Shown piece by piece: positions 33,720-41,869 of a DNA stretch of 64,000 nt. The notes under the pieces were generated by a model that saw only the letters and a list, made by a program, of their open reading frames with translations, searched no databases and was not told the origin of the DNA. The stretch's first letter is position 1; the number at the start of each line of letters is the position of its first letter. Source of the DNA: Archangium violaceum (GTDB taxonomy: Bacteria; Myxococcota; Myxococcia; Myxococcales; Myxococcaceae). The stretch spans positions 10,584,001 through 10,648,000 of the forward strand of contig NZ_CP069396.1 of NCBI RefSeq assembly GCF_016887565.1. Reading direction: 5' to 3'. Made by a program: the position numbers and the translations under genes.

Positions 33720-34750
33720 CACCTGGAGGTATCCGGCTCCAGGGGGCGGATGCCGGCCTTCTCGAGGAGGGCCATGTCCTGGGAGTACTCGGGGTTACCG
33801 GTGGTGAGGAGCTTCTCGCCGAAGAAGAGGGAGTTGGCACCGGCGAGCATGCACAGGAGCTGGGCCTCCTCGTTCATCTGCATGCGGCCGGCGGACAGAC
33901 GGACCATGGCGAGGGGCATGAGCAGACGGGCGGTGGCGATGGTGCGGACCATCTCGACGGTCTGGACGGGCTTCTGGTCCTGGAGGGGGGTGCCCTTGAC
34001 GGCGACGAGGGCGTTGATGGGAACGGACTCGGGATGGACCTCCTGGTTGGCGAGGGTGAGGAGGAGCTTGCAGCGGTCCTCGACGGACTCACCGAGGCCG
34101 ATGATGCCGCCGGAGCAGACGGAGATGCCGGCGCCGCGGACGCGCTCGAGGGTGTCGAGCCGGTCCTGGTAGGTGCGGGTGGAGATGATGTCGCCGTACT
34201 TCTCCTCGGAGGTATCGAGGTTGTGGTTGTAGGCGGAGAGGCCGGCCTCCTTGAGACGCCGGGCCTGACTCTCGGTGAGCATGCCGAGGGTGGCGCAGGC
34301 CTCCATGCCGAGCGACTTCACCCCGCGGACCATCTCCAGGACGCTGTCGAACTGGGGGCCGTCCTTCACCTCGCGCCAGGCGGCGCCCATGCAGAAGCGG
34401 GTGGCGCCGGCGGAGCGGGCCTTGGAGGCGGCGTCCAGGACGGAGCGAACGGACATGAGCTTCTCGGCCTCGAGGCCGGTGTCCTTGTGGTAGCGGGCGG
34501 CCTGGGGGCAGTAGCCGCAGTCCTCGGGGCAGCCGCCGGTCTTGATGGACAGGAGCGAGCACAGCTGCACCTTGTTGTCCTGGAAGACGGCGCGGTGGAC
34601 GGACTGGGCCTTGTGGACGAGCTCCAGCAGGGGCAGCTCGTAGAGGGCGCGCACCTCGGGGAGCGTCCAGTCGTGGCGGACGACGACACCCGCGGGAGGC
34701 GCGGCGAAGTGGGCGTGACCGTGAAAGTCGTGGGCGGCGGAGTCGGACAT
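33719..34750 (-). CDS. bioB: biotin synthase
   Basis: This radical-SAM enzyme inserts sulfur into dethiobiotin. In the 343-residue form starting [12 protein letters not shown] (GAGGAG close upstream) the [4Fe-4S] motif Cys74-x3-Cys78-x2-Cys81 lies in [12 protein letters not shown]. The second-cluster ligands are expected in FCMGAAWR, the ACATLGML and YNHNLDT segments, and the C-terminal RLSAGR. All look intact. The N-terminal 25 residues are His-rich and variable. It is the first gene of the minus-strand bio operon, and its stop overlaps the start of bioF. Confidence 0.97.
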   Translation of the reverse strand: MSDSAAHDFHGHAHFAAPPAGVVVRHDWTLPEVRALYELPLLELVHKAQSVHRAVFQDNKVQLCSLLSIKTGGCPEDCGYCPQAARYHKDTGLEAEKLMSVRSVLDAASKARSAGATRFCMGAAWREVKDGPQFDSVLEMVRGVKSLGMEACATLGMLTESQARRLKEAGLSAYNHNLDTSEEKYGDIISTRTYQDRLDTLERVRGAGISVCSGGIIGLGESVEDRCKLLLTLANQEVHPESVPINALVAVKGTPLQDQKPVQTVEMVRTIATARLLMPLAMVRLSAGRMQMNEEAQLLCMLAGANSLFFGEKLLTTGNPEYSQDMALLEKAGIRPLEPDTSR

Positions 34751-34851
34751 GGGCTCCTCGGGGGTAGATGGAGCGCGCAAGGTGCGTGGATGGCCAGCCC
34801 TTGTCAACCACGCAGCGCGCCTGGGTTGACGACACCCGCCCCCGAGGAGGA

Positions 34852-34901
34852 GGGACCCGGAGAGGCAGGGAGAGCAACAGCCCCCTGCCCTACCGGGTCC
34901 C
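34852..34901 (-). terminator. large hairpin between the GlsB-like gene and bioB
   Basis: A 9-bp perfect stem (GGGACCCGG at 34852-34860, CCGGGTCCC at 34893-34901) encloses a second complementary pair (GGCAGGG / CCCTGCC). It begins just after the stop of the GlsB-like gene on the minus strand. No T-run follows, so it could be a terminator-like or attenuating structure upstream of bioB. Confidence 0.5.
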
Positions 34902-34906
34902 GGACA

Positions 34907-35176
34907 TCAGGCGTGGATGCGCCGCCCCCGGCCAGCGAATCCCACGAGGGCTAGAACCACGATGGCGCCTACCACGGACATGATGAGGCCCGAGGGGTGC
35001 AGGTCGAAAACGCGGCGACCAGGCGAGAAGAGCGCACCGATGAAACCACCGACGAACGAGCCCACGATACCCAGGAGCATCGTCGCGATGAGACCCATGG
35101 ACTGACGACCCGGCATGAGAGCGCGCGCGAGCAGACCCGCGACCAGACCCACCACGATGAACCAGATGATGCTCAT
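34907..35176 (-). CDS. GlsB/YeaQ/YmgE-family membrane protein
   Basis: This 89-residue protein of the transglycosylase-associated (YeaQ/GlsB) family begins MSIIWFIVVGLVAGLLARAL and continues through two further hydrophobic helices rich in Gly, with the loop FSPGRRVFDLHPSG. Proteins of this family are inner-membrane and often stress-induced; the biochemical role is unknown. A GGGAGAACGGAG sequence precedes the start. It stands alone, divergent from radA. Confidence 0.9.
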   Translation of the reverse strand: MSIIWFIVVGLVAGLLARALMPGRQSMGLIATMLLGIVGSFVGGFIGALFSPGRRVFDLHPSGLIMSVVGAIVVLALVGFAGRGRRIHA

Positions 35177-35389
35177 CTCCGTTCTCCCTTCTTCGGAAGC
35201 CGCGGAGTGCGGCCCCAGTTGGAAGCAAACGTGGTGAGCCCTCCCCCCGGGCACAACTTGACGGAGGGTGCCGGGATGGGCACCCCCGTCTGCCCGCTCG
35301 CTCTCCGGACGGCCCGAGGGGGGAGAGCGGGCAGGCGTGCGGCGGGAAAGCGGGGAAACGTCGGTGGGGTGAGATAGAGAAGAGGCTCC

Positions 35390-36751
35390 ATGGCGAAGGC
35401 GAAGACGCACTACACGTGTCAGGCGTGCGGGTACCAGTCGGCGAAGTGGTTGGGGAAGTGCCCCGACTGCGGCGCGTGGAGCTCGCTGGTGGAGGAGACC
35501 GAGGCGAAGGTGGACGAGAAGCGCCCGGCGTGGGGGGCGTCGGGAGGGGCGTCCAAGCCGGTGCGGCTGCGTGAGGTGAGCGGCGAGCAGGAGGAGCGCC
35601 GCAAGACGGGCATCGCCGAGTTCGACCGGGTGCTGGGAGGCGGGGTGGTGGACGGCTCGCTGGTGCTGCTGGGAGGAGACCCGGGCATCGGCAAGTCCAC
35701 GCTGCTGCTGTCGGCGCTGGACAGGCTGGGCCGAGGAGGCCCGGTGCTGTACGTGTCGGGCGAGGAGTCGCTGCGGCAGACGAAGATGAGGGCCGAGCGG
35801 CTGCGGGTGGAGAGCGCGGACATCCACCTGTTCGCGGAGACGGACGCGGACCGGGTGCTGACGGTGGCCGAGGGCCTCAAGCCCCGGGCGCTGGTGGTGG
35901 ACTCCATCCAGACGATGTACCTGCCGGAGCTGGGCAGCGCGCCGGGGAGCATCTCGCAGGTAAGGGAGGTGGCGGGGCGCTTCATGGCCTTCGCCAAGCG
36001 CAGTGGGGTGCCCACGTTCCTGGTGGGGCACGTGACGAAGGAGGGCTCGATCGCGGGCCCGCGCGTGCTGGAGCACATGGTGGACACCGTCCTCTACTTC
36101 GAGGGCGAGCGAGGCCACCCGTTCCGGATTTTGAGGGCGCACAAGAACCGCTTCGGCTCGACGAACGAGATTGGCGTCTTCGAGATGAAGGGGGCGGGGC
36201 TGATGGAGGTGCCGGACCCCTCGGCGCTCTTCCTGGCCGAGCGCCCGGCGGGCAAGGCGGGCAGCGTGGTGACGTGCACGCTCAATGGCACGAGGCCGCT
36301 GCTGGTGGAGGTGCAGGCGCTGGTGGCGCCCACGGGCTACGGCACGGCGCGGCGCACGGCGATTGGCGTGGATGGCAACCGGGTGGCGCTGCTGGCGGCG
36401 GTGCTGGAGAAGAAGGAGGACATCCCGCTGGTGGGGTGCGACCTCTTCGTGAACGTGGCGGGAGGCATGCAGCTGTCGGAGCCGGCGTGCGACCTGGCGG
36501 TGTGCGCGGCGCTGGTGAGCAGCCTGCAGAACCGGCCCCTGGAGGCGCACACGCTGGTGCTGGGCGAGGTGGGCCTGGCGGGCGAGGTGCGCGCGGTGGG
36601 CCAGGTGGAGCCGAGGCTGGCCGAGGCGGCGAAGATGGGCTTCCAGCGGGCCATCATCCCCAAGGGGAGCGCGAGGCGACTGGAGGACACGAAGCTGGAG
36701 GTGGTGGGCGTGGAGACGCTCTCCGAGGCCCTGGGAGCGATGTTCGACTGA
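35390..36751 (+). CDS. radA: DNA repair protein RadA
   Basis: This 453-residue RadA is a RecA-like ATPase that drives branch migration of recombination intermediates. An N-terminal zinc finger has Cys10, Cys13, Cys24 and Cys27. The Walker A motif is GGDPGIGKST with Lys102. The RadA-specific KNRFG motif occurs in AHKNRFGSTNEIG, and a C-terminal Lon-protease-like domain (about 270-453) is present. GAAGAGG precedes the ATG. It is transcribed away from the GlsB-like gene and stands alone. Confidence 0.97.
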   Translation: MAKAKTHYTCQACGYQSAKWLGKCPDCGAWSSLVEETEAKVDEKRPAWGASGGASKPVRLREVSGEQEERRKTGIAEFDRVLGGGVVDGSLVLLGGDPGIGKSTLLLSALDRLGRGGPVLYVSGEESLRQTKMRAERLRVESADIHLFAETDADRVLTVAEGLKPRALVVDSIQTMYLPELGSAPGSISQVREVAGRFMAFAKRSGVPTFLVGHVTKEGSIAGPRVLEHMVDTVLYFEGERGHPFRILRAHKNRFGSTNEIGVFEMKGAGLMEVPDPSALFLAERPAGKAGSVVTCTLNGTRPLLVEVQALVAPTGYGTARRTAIGVDGNRVALLAAVLEKKEDIPLVGCDLFVNVAGGMQLSEPACDLAVCAALVSSLQNRPLEAHTLVLGEVGLAGEVRAVGQVEPRLAEAAKMGFQRAIIPKGSARRLEDTKLEVVGVETLSEALGAMFD

Positions 36752-36818
36752 AGGCGTGGTCTGGCGCTTCACGTGAGACTGGCCGCCCGCGACCCGTTCC
36801 GGTAGGTTGTGCCGCACC

Positions 36819-37760
36819 ATGCGGAAACTCCTACTTTTGCGGTCTACCCGTCTCCTGGTCCTCCTGGCCTCCGGAGCCATGGCCAGGGAGGGCAAGGAGC
36901 ATGCGCCCAACGAGAGGACGCTCATCCTCTCGGAGCACCCGAGGAGCGAGGCTTCCAAGGTGTACGTTGGAGGCCGCATCTCCACCGTGCTGCGCTTCGA
37001 GAAGCCGTGTGATCCCGAGCGGACGAAGATGCTGGGGTGGGAAGGGCACTTCGAGCCGTTGCTCTGCGGCGGCAGGTCGGTGGTTCTCTACCCTCTGCGC
37101 GATCTCACGCCAGAGGACCGGTTCATGCTGATGGTGACACTCACGGACGGGACGGAGATCCCCTTCATGGTCACCGCGCATCGGCAGACCTATTTCGACC
37201 GTGAGATCGACCAACAGGTGAACGTCTTCGCGAACCGTGAGGGATACGACGCGGTGCTCTCATCTCTGTATCGCGCGCTCGATAGCGAGCGGGAGCTGCG
37301 CGAGGAGAACGAGCGCCATCGCAAGGAAGAGAACTCGGTTGACCATGCCTACGCCACGCTGCTGGCCAACGGAGAGGTGAAACAAGCGCCCTTCCGTCCG
37401 AAGAAGACCATCCTCCTCAAGGATGGGGACACGACCGTGGTGGTCGAACTCTTTTCAGGGAAAGAAAAGGGGAAAGCAGCCGTGTTGGTAACGCTCACCA
37501 ACGCATATTCCAACGAGCCGTGGAGACTTGGAGAGGCTCGCCTCACCTCCGATTTGACCCCACGCACGGCCAAACCGTTCGCGCTTCGCATGAACCAGGC
37601 CGAGATAGCCCCCGGTACGACAGGAAGAATCGCGGTCGTAGCGGACAAGAGTGCTTTTGCTTCGGGGCAAGGGTTTGCTGATTTGACCTTGGAGATATTC
37701 CGAGCCGATGGGTCTCAACAGGTGGCAGTTTCCTTGGACCACAGTCTCGCGATTGAGTAG
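36819..37760 (+). CDS. DUF2381 (TIGR02268) family exported protein
   Basis: This 313-residue protein has an N-terminal signal peptide (RKLLLLRSTRLLVLLASGAMA). It follows the layout of the DUF2381/TIGR02268 paralogous family known from myxobacteria: an early region with ILSEHPRSEASKVYVGGRI and a central YPLRDLTPEDRFMLMVTLTDG. A helical segment (SERELREENERHRKEE) and a C-terminal beta-sandwich with VLVTLTNAYSNEPWRLGEARL follow. In other myxobacteria such genes often neighbour Ser/Thr kinase and lipoprotein genes; here the next gene is a lipoprotein 15 bp downstream. The function is unknown. Confidence 0.85.
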   Translation: MRKLLLLRSTRLLVLLASGAMAREGKEHAPNERTLILSEHPRSEASKVYVGGRISTVLRFEKPCDPERTKMLGWEGHFEPLLCGGRSVVLYPLRDLTPEDRFMLMVTLTDGTEIPFMVTAHRQTYFDREIDQQVNVFANREGYDAVLSSLYRALDSERELREENERHRKEENSVDHAYATLLANGEVKQAPFRPKKTILLKDGDTTVVVELFSGKEKGKAAVLVTLTNAYSNEPWRLGEARLTSDLTPRTAKPFALRMNQAEIAPGTTGRIAVVADKSAFASGQGFADLTLEIFRADGSQQVAVSLDHSLAIE

Positions 37761-37775
37761 GAGAACGGTCATTTC

Positions 37776-38264
37776 ATGCCGAAGGTGTTCTTTTTCTCCG
37801 CCCTCATCCTGCTCTGTACCGCTGTCGGCTGTGCCACGACCACGGCAAACGTAGCTCTGCGCCCGGATGGAACTCCTGGCCCGGAAGAGTGCCCGGCCGA
37901 AGCCCATAAGGCGATGGGGTATGTGCGGCTGCATGTCGGAGACGCGGCTCTTGCGGAACTCGATGCCAATCAGGTGGGTGCGCAGCCCATCACGCTTTAT
38001 GATGGTCCCATCGAGAGCGTCTTGGATGACAGCCTGGGAACGTTCGAAGCGGCGACCCGCTTGTACGGACGGGTCTGGACGAGTGGGCCCCAAGTCGTCA
38101 TCCGGTACTACGAAGCCCATCCCCCTGGCGGCGAGAAGGTCCCTATCTGCGCAGTGGCCCGGCTCGGAAATGGCCAACTCAGGAAGCGTCCCGAATCGAA
38201 GCCTGGGACCGCCATCCTCGACTTCTCCGTTGCATCTGTGTTCGTCGTCGACTCGTTCCGGTGA
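37776..38264 (+). CDS. small lipoprotein, partner of the DUF2381 gene
   Basis: The 162-residue product has a lipobox ending at Cys19 (TAVGC) and a soluble domain of about 140 residues with the segments GTPGPEECPAEAHKAMGYVRL, YDGPIESVLDDSLGTFE and KPGTAILDFSVASVFVV. It follows the DUF2381 gene by 15 bp, so the two are probably co-transcribed. I do not recognise a named family. It likely resides in the outer or inner membrane facing the periplasm. Confidence 0.75.
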   Translation: MPKVFFFSALILLCTAVGCATTTANVALRPDGTPGPEECPAEAHKAMGYVRLHVGDAALAELDANQVGAQPITLYDGPIESVLDDSLGTFEAATRLYGRVWTSGPQVVIRYYEAHPPGGEKVPICAVARLGNGQLRKRPESKPGTAILDFSVASVFVVDSFR

Positions 38265-38294
38265 TTCGCCAGGGCCTCAAACGATTGGAGCTTC

Positions 38295-39098
38295 CTATTG
38301 CTGCCCAAGTTCATAATCCCAATTGTGTAACAGCCAGATCAGATCCGACGGACATGCACCGGAAACCCGCTCGAACGACCACGGATCGAGCGTGTTGAGC
38401 CGCTCTCGCTGAAAGGATGGATCAGCCACCACATCCCGGTGATTCAACTTGCCGGCATGCGCGAGCGCCAGAGGCATCTGCCGGAAGATAGCCTCGATAC
38501 ACTCTGCCCGCGTTGCCCGTCCCATGCGCTCCGCCGCAGCATCCAGACGCAAGCGCACCGAAGCTTCGCCCCCTGGACACCACGCATCCATGGCCCAGCC
38601 ACAAGAAGCGCCCATCAGTTCCTCCAGGGAATGCGCTACCCCAAGAGTCTTGAAGAGGTAGCGCACGGATTGGAGTTGCTCCCAGAAGCGCAATACCGCG
38701 CGCAAACGCAGCACCGTGCGCTCCACGCTCCTCGGAGCATCCGGCGAAACCGCGAAGTACAGCGCGCCCCAGGCCGTCTCGCGAAAGAAAGCCTCGTAAG
38801 CATCCCTGGCAGGGAATACGTTCTGCCCATCCAGGGCGTCGGACAACCCACTCATGACATCCGACACCATGTACAACCGCCAGGTGGGACGCTCGTGTTG
38901 GAAATCCACCACCCCGTGCGCTACCACGACCTCGCCCGCGGGAACATCTAGCATCTGCCGAGGAGCAGGAAATGTACCGCCCGCGCGGTACTGCTCGCCA
39001 CATCGCAAGCCCTCCCTCTTCGTCTTCTGCTGCACCGAGCGAAAGGTGCCATGCAGGAAGGACGGCAGTTGCAGCGAAGAGGATTGTCCTGGATCCAT
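38295..39098 (-). CDS. immunity-like protein B (paralogue of 40358-41155)
   Basis: This is a 267-residue soluble, mostly helical protein. It is closely similar along its length to the product of 40358-41155; both contain SLQLPSFL, GTFRSVQQKTKREGLRCGEQY and QMLDVPxGEVVVAH. No named family is recognised. It lies directly downstream of a frameshifted gene with a PD-(D/E)XK-like motif, in the same orientation. This is the usual place of an immunity gene in polymorphic-toxin loci, so the immunity role is inference from context. The gene is slightly less GC-biased than the neighbours. Confidence 0.7.
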   Translation of the reverse strand: MDPGQSSSLQLPSFLHGTFRSVQQKTKREGLRCGEQYRAGGTFPAPRQMLDVPAGEVVVAHGVVDFQHERPTWRLYMVSDVMSGLSDALDGQNVFPARDAYEAFFRETAWGALYFAVSPDAPRSVERTVLRLRAVLRFWEQLQSVRYLFKTLGVAHSLEELMGASCGWAMDAWCPGGEASVRLRLDAAAERMGRATRAECIEAIFRQMPLALAHAGKLNHRDVVADPSFQRERLNTLDPWSFERVSGACPSDLIWLLHNWDYELGQQ

Positions 39099-39124
39099 GG
39101 AGAGAGTCCTATCAAAGCGGGTCC

Positions 39125-40172
39125 TCAGCGAGGAAGGGAGATTCTGGCGGCGGCCGGTACCTGGGCCGGTGGGGCCGCAGTGGGTGGCGGTCTCGCAGGG
39201 AAGAGGATGACCTGTCCACCCTGCTGGACTGGCGGCTGCTGCCCACCCGTTCCCGAACCCATTTGGCCTAGAATCGCGCCCCAGAAAACCGCCGTCGCAG
39301 TGTTACCGATGATCTCAATGACAATGCCCACGGCCCCACTAAACGTGGCGAGCTTCTCGCGCCGGCTGACCATGCCCTCCACGGCTTGAGCCACCCACCC
39401 GCCGTATTGCCGCATCTCCTGCTCGGTGAGATTCACCCATTGCCCGGCCTCGTACGCCGCCGCCTGGGACTCGAAGCGCTGCTGGCTGCGAGTCCAATGG
39501 TACTGAACCACTCCGGGCTCAGGGTTCTTCCACTGCAGGCGCCAGATGTATTGCCCTCCCGCGAAATGAATCAGGATTTCTCCCTCGAAGTCCGTGCCAC
39601 CCATGAAACGTCTACCGGCCGGGATGGCTCGGTTCAGCGCGGCCAGGTAGGTCCGAGCCTCCTCGCGACCTTCCTGAAGGCCCTGCTCATTCCAGGGTTT
39701 GACCTCGAAGAAGGCGCAGGAGCGAAGTATCGGTGATGTCCGGGCGGAGATTGCGTTCGCCTGGGAGAACACGAGACAAGTCCCCGAGCCTCGCTTTCTC
39801 AAGGATGGCATTTATTGTCTCCTTGTTGTAATAGGCTTCGCTCAAAGGATGATTCACTTTATACATATAGGCAATCATCCGGTGCGCAGCGTTGCCAAGA
39901 AAGAGCGCCCAGGGCATCTCCGAATCTGGATTGCGACCAGGGACGTTGTAGCCCTGAACAGTTGGGCCGGAAGGCTCCCCACCTGTTGGAGACCCGTCAC
40001 TCATGGCCAGCAGGACGCGTGGCGATCGAGTGGTAACCTGCGGCGCCCTGAACTGTGACACCTCCTGGTTCCAGGCCGGAAAAGTCCGCTCACCAGAGGC
40101 CGTTGCACAGCCGGCAAGCACCGTTAGCAGAAACAGGACCACCCCACACCGCACGACCCAAGATATGGACAT
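39125..40172 (-). pseudogene. frameshifted lipoprotein with PD-(D/E)XK-like nuclease motif, probable toxin
   Basis: Two overlapping minus-strand frames appear to be one broken gene. The first runs from the ATG at 40172 to a stop at 39687: a signal peptide with lipobox Cys22 (LTVLAGC) and a domain ending GERNLRPDITDT. The second continues in the next frame to a stop at 39125: FFEVKPWNEQGLQEGREEA, a beta-rich stretch with HFAGGQYIWRLQWK, a hydrophobic helix and a Pro/Ala tail. Joined, RPD(I) and the following E-V-K give the D...E-x-K core of a restriction-endonuclease-like fold. A one-base shift between about 39706 and 39733 separates them. It is flanked by two immunity-like genes. It may instead be a sequencing error or programmed frameshift. 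Function is inference. Confidence 0.65.
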
Positions 40173-40357
40173 ACACCAGACGGCAGTACGCACGAGCACC
40201 TCCTGCTCCACTCTACCAGCCAAGTGCGGAGTCAGAGCAGTAGACGCGAAGAGCCGCGCAATGCCCATGCCTCTCCCAGTCAGGTCATGTGGCAAACCTG
40301 CCCGGGCGGTCACACTCTCGACCTGGTGCCGTCTACATCCGAGCAGGCCACACTTGC

Positions 40358-41155
40358 CTAATGCCGACCGAGTTCCCGGTCCCAGCCAATGACCAGCGAG
40401 ATCAACTCTCCCGTATACGCACCGGACACCCGCTCGAAAGACCTGGAATCGAGAGTAGCGAGGCGTTCACGCTGGAAGGAGGGGTCGGCCACCACGCTCC
40501 GATGCTTCAACTTGCCCGCATGCGCGAGGGCCCGTGGCATCTCCCGGAGCATGGCCTCGATACAATCTTCCCGCGTCGCACTCGCCATGCGCTCCGCCGC
40601 GACCTCCAGACGAGTCCGTACCGAGGCGCCTCCCTCTGGGTACCACGCATCCATGGCCCAATCACAGGAGGCCACCATCACCTCCTCCAATGTCTGCGCC
40701 CCTCCCAAGGGTTTGAAGAGATAGCGCGCGGACTGGAGCGGCTCCCAGAAACGCAGCACTGACTGGAGACGCCGCGCCGTGCGCTCCGCGCTCACGGCTC
40801 CCATGTGTGTCGTCGCGAAGAACAGCGCGCCCCACGCCGTGTCTCGGAAGAACGCTTCATAGTCATGCCTCACGGGGAATGGTCTCTGTCCATCCGGAGC
40901 CAAGAAGCCCATGACATGCGACACCATGTACAGCCGCCAGGCGGGACGCTCGTGTTGGAAGTCCACCACCTCGTGCGCCACCACGACCTCGCCCGGGGGC
41001 ACATCCAGCATCTGCCGCGGAGCGGGAAACGTCCCGTCCGCCAGGTACTGCTCACCGCACCGCAAGCCCTCCCGCTTCGTCTTCTGCTGCACCGAGCGGA
41101 AGGTGCCATACAGGAAGGACGGCAGTTGCAGTGAAGCAGGCTCTCCAGACGTCAT
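40358..41155 (-). CDS. immunity-like protein A (paralogue of 38295-39098)
   Basis: The 265-residue protein starts MTSGEPASLQLPSFLYG; this start aligns with that of its paralogue, whereas the open frame upstream to 41185 does not. It shares long identical stretches with the paralogue (GTFRSVQQKTKREGLRCGEQY, HERPAWRLYMVSHVM, DPSFQRERL). No enzymatic motif or membrane segment is visible. It lies just after a leftover toxin 3' end and 185 bp before the frameshifted toxin-like gene, so it is an orphan immunity candidate. The immunity role is inferred only from position and duplication. Confidence 0.7.
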   Translation of the reverse strand: MTSGEPASLQLPSFLYGTFRSVQQKTKREGLRCGEQYLADGTFPAPRQMLDVPPGEVVVAHEVVDFQHERPAWRLYMVSHVMGFLAPDGQRPFPVRHDYEAFFRDTAWGALFFATTHMGAVSAERTARRLQSVLRFWEPLQSARYLFKPLGGAQTLEEVMVASCDWAMDAWYPEGGASVRTRLEVAAERMASATREDCIEAMLREMPRALAHAGKLKHRSVVADPSFQRERLATLDSRSFERVSGAYTGELISLVIGWDRELGRH

Positions 41156-41181
41156 CGTGCCCGTCCTATCAAAACGGCCCT

Positions 41182-41200
41182 TCAACGAGGAAGAGACATG
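41182..41200 (-). other. remnant of a toxin 3' end
   Basis: The minus strand here reads MSLPR-stop and matches, at 15 of 19 bases by eye, the last codons and stop (ISLPR) of the frameshifted toxin-like gene at 39125-39143. Upstream of it the similarity ends, so only the terminal codons of a second toxin copy remain. Confidence 0.5.
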
Positions 41201-41340
41201 CCCACGGAGATCGACAGCTGCGTCGGGAGCGCAGGGCCGGTCAGGGTTGGGACTCGGCGGGTGGTCAGCCCAGGTGTCCGGTGCGGTCGCCGGAGCCGTG
41301 CCGACTGGAGACGTGCGACCAGATATGGCAGTGGAGTCCC

Positions 41341-41748
41341 ATGCAGCGGCAACCCGACAGCTTCCGCCGATTCCACCTCGCCGCCGGGTGCGCCTTCCTG
41401 GCCGCTGGCCTCTTCGTCCTCTTCTACCGAGGCCCCGGCTGGCGATTCACCCGCGGTACGCTGGGAGATCTCTTCGTCGTTGGCTTTCTCTATCATCTGC
41501 TCAGCCTCTTCTGGCGAGGCTCCGCCACCGCTCGAGCCGGCGCGATTGCCTTGCTGGCCGTCGGAATCGAGCTGGCGCAATGGGCACGCCTCTTCACCTC
41601 GCGACCGTCGGATCCACTGGTGATCGTGACGGGCTCCACCTTCGATGTGGGGGACCTCCTGGCGTACGCCATCGGACTCGCCCTCGCGGTGATGTTCGAG
41701 CAAGGGTGGAGGAGGTACGCAACCACCAGGGCGAGGGGGGTCCGGTGA
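41341..41748 (+). CDS. DUF2809 membrane protein
   Basis: The 135-residue protein begins MQRQPDSFRRFHLAAGCAF and has about four hydrophobic helices. It follows the DUF2809 pattern: RGTLGDLFVVGFLYHLL in the second helix region, GIELAQWARLF in the third, and FDVGDLLAYAIGLALAV in the last. The family consists of small bacterial inner-membrane proteins of unknown function. The frame is open further upstream, but the ATG at 41341 gives the normal family N-terminus. It stands alone between the toxin-like locus and the MBL lipoprotein. Confidence 0.8.
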   Translation: MQRQPDSFRRFHLAAGCAFLAAGLFVLFYRGPGWRFTRGTLGDLFVVGFLYHLLSLFWRGSATARAGAIALLAVGIELAQWARLFTSRPSDPLVIVTGSTFDVGDLLAYAIGLALAVMFEQGWRRYATTRARGVR

Positions 41749-41869
41749 TGGCTGGCGGATTCGAACAAAAATCTGTCCGATACGCGAAAGCGCGCCACGA
41801 GCGCCCGGGGCACATTGGGAACTGTCGACGGGGGGCACTCCCCCGTGCACTCACGAAAGGACAAGACCC

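Larger units (their letters stand above)
38295..41200 (-). repeat. duplicated segment: 38295-39143 versus 40358-41200
   Basis: The two immunity-like genes are alike, and so are the bases upstream of them: the tract with CCTATCAAA and the last codons of a toxin reading frame (SLPR-stop, stop codons at 39125 and 41182). The duplication therefore included the intergenic region and reached into the 3' end of the preceding gene. Divergence is visible in third positions and in a few indels. Confidence 0.75.

Noticed and set aside
41182-41850. 222-codon minus-strand frame ending in SLPR
   Set aside because: Apart from the last codons it is antisense to the DUF2809 gene and has no toxin similarity; only the 3' end was kept as a remnant.
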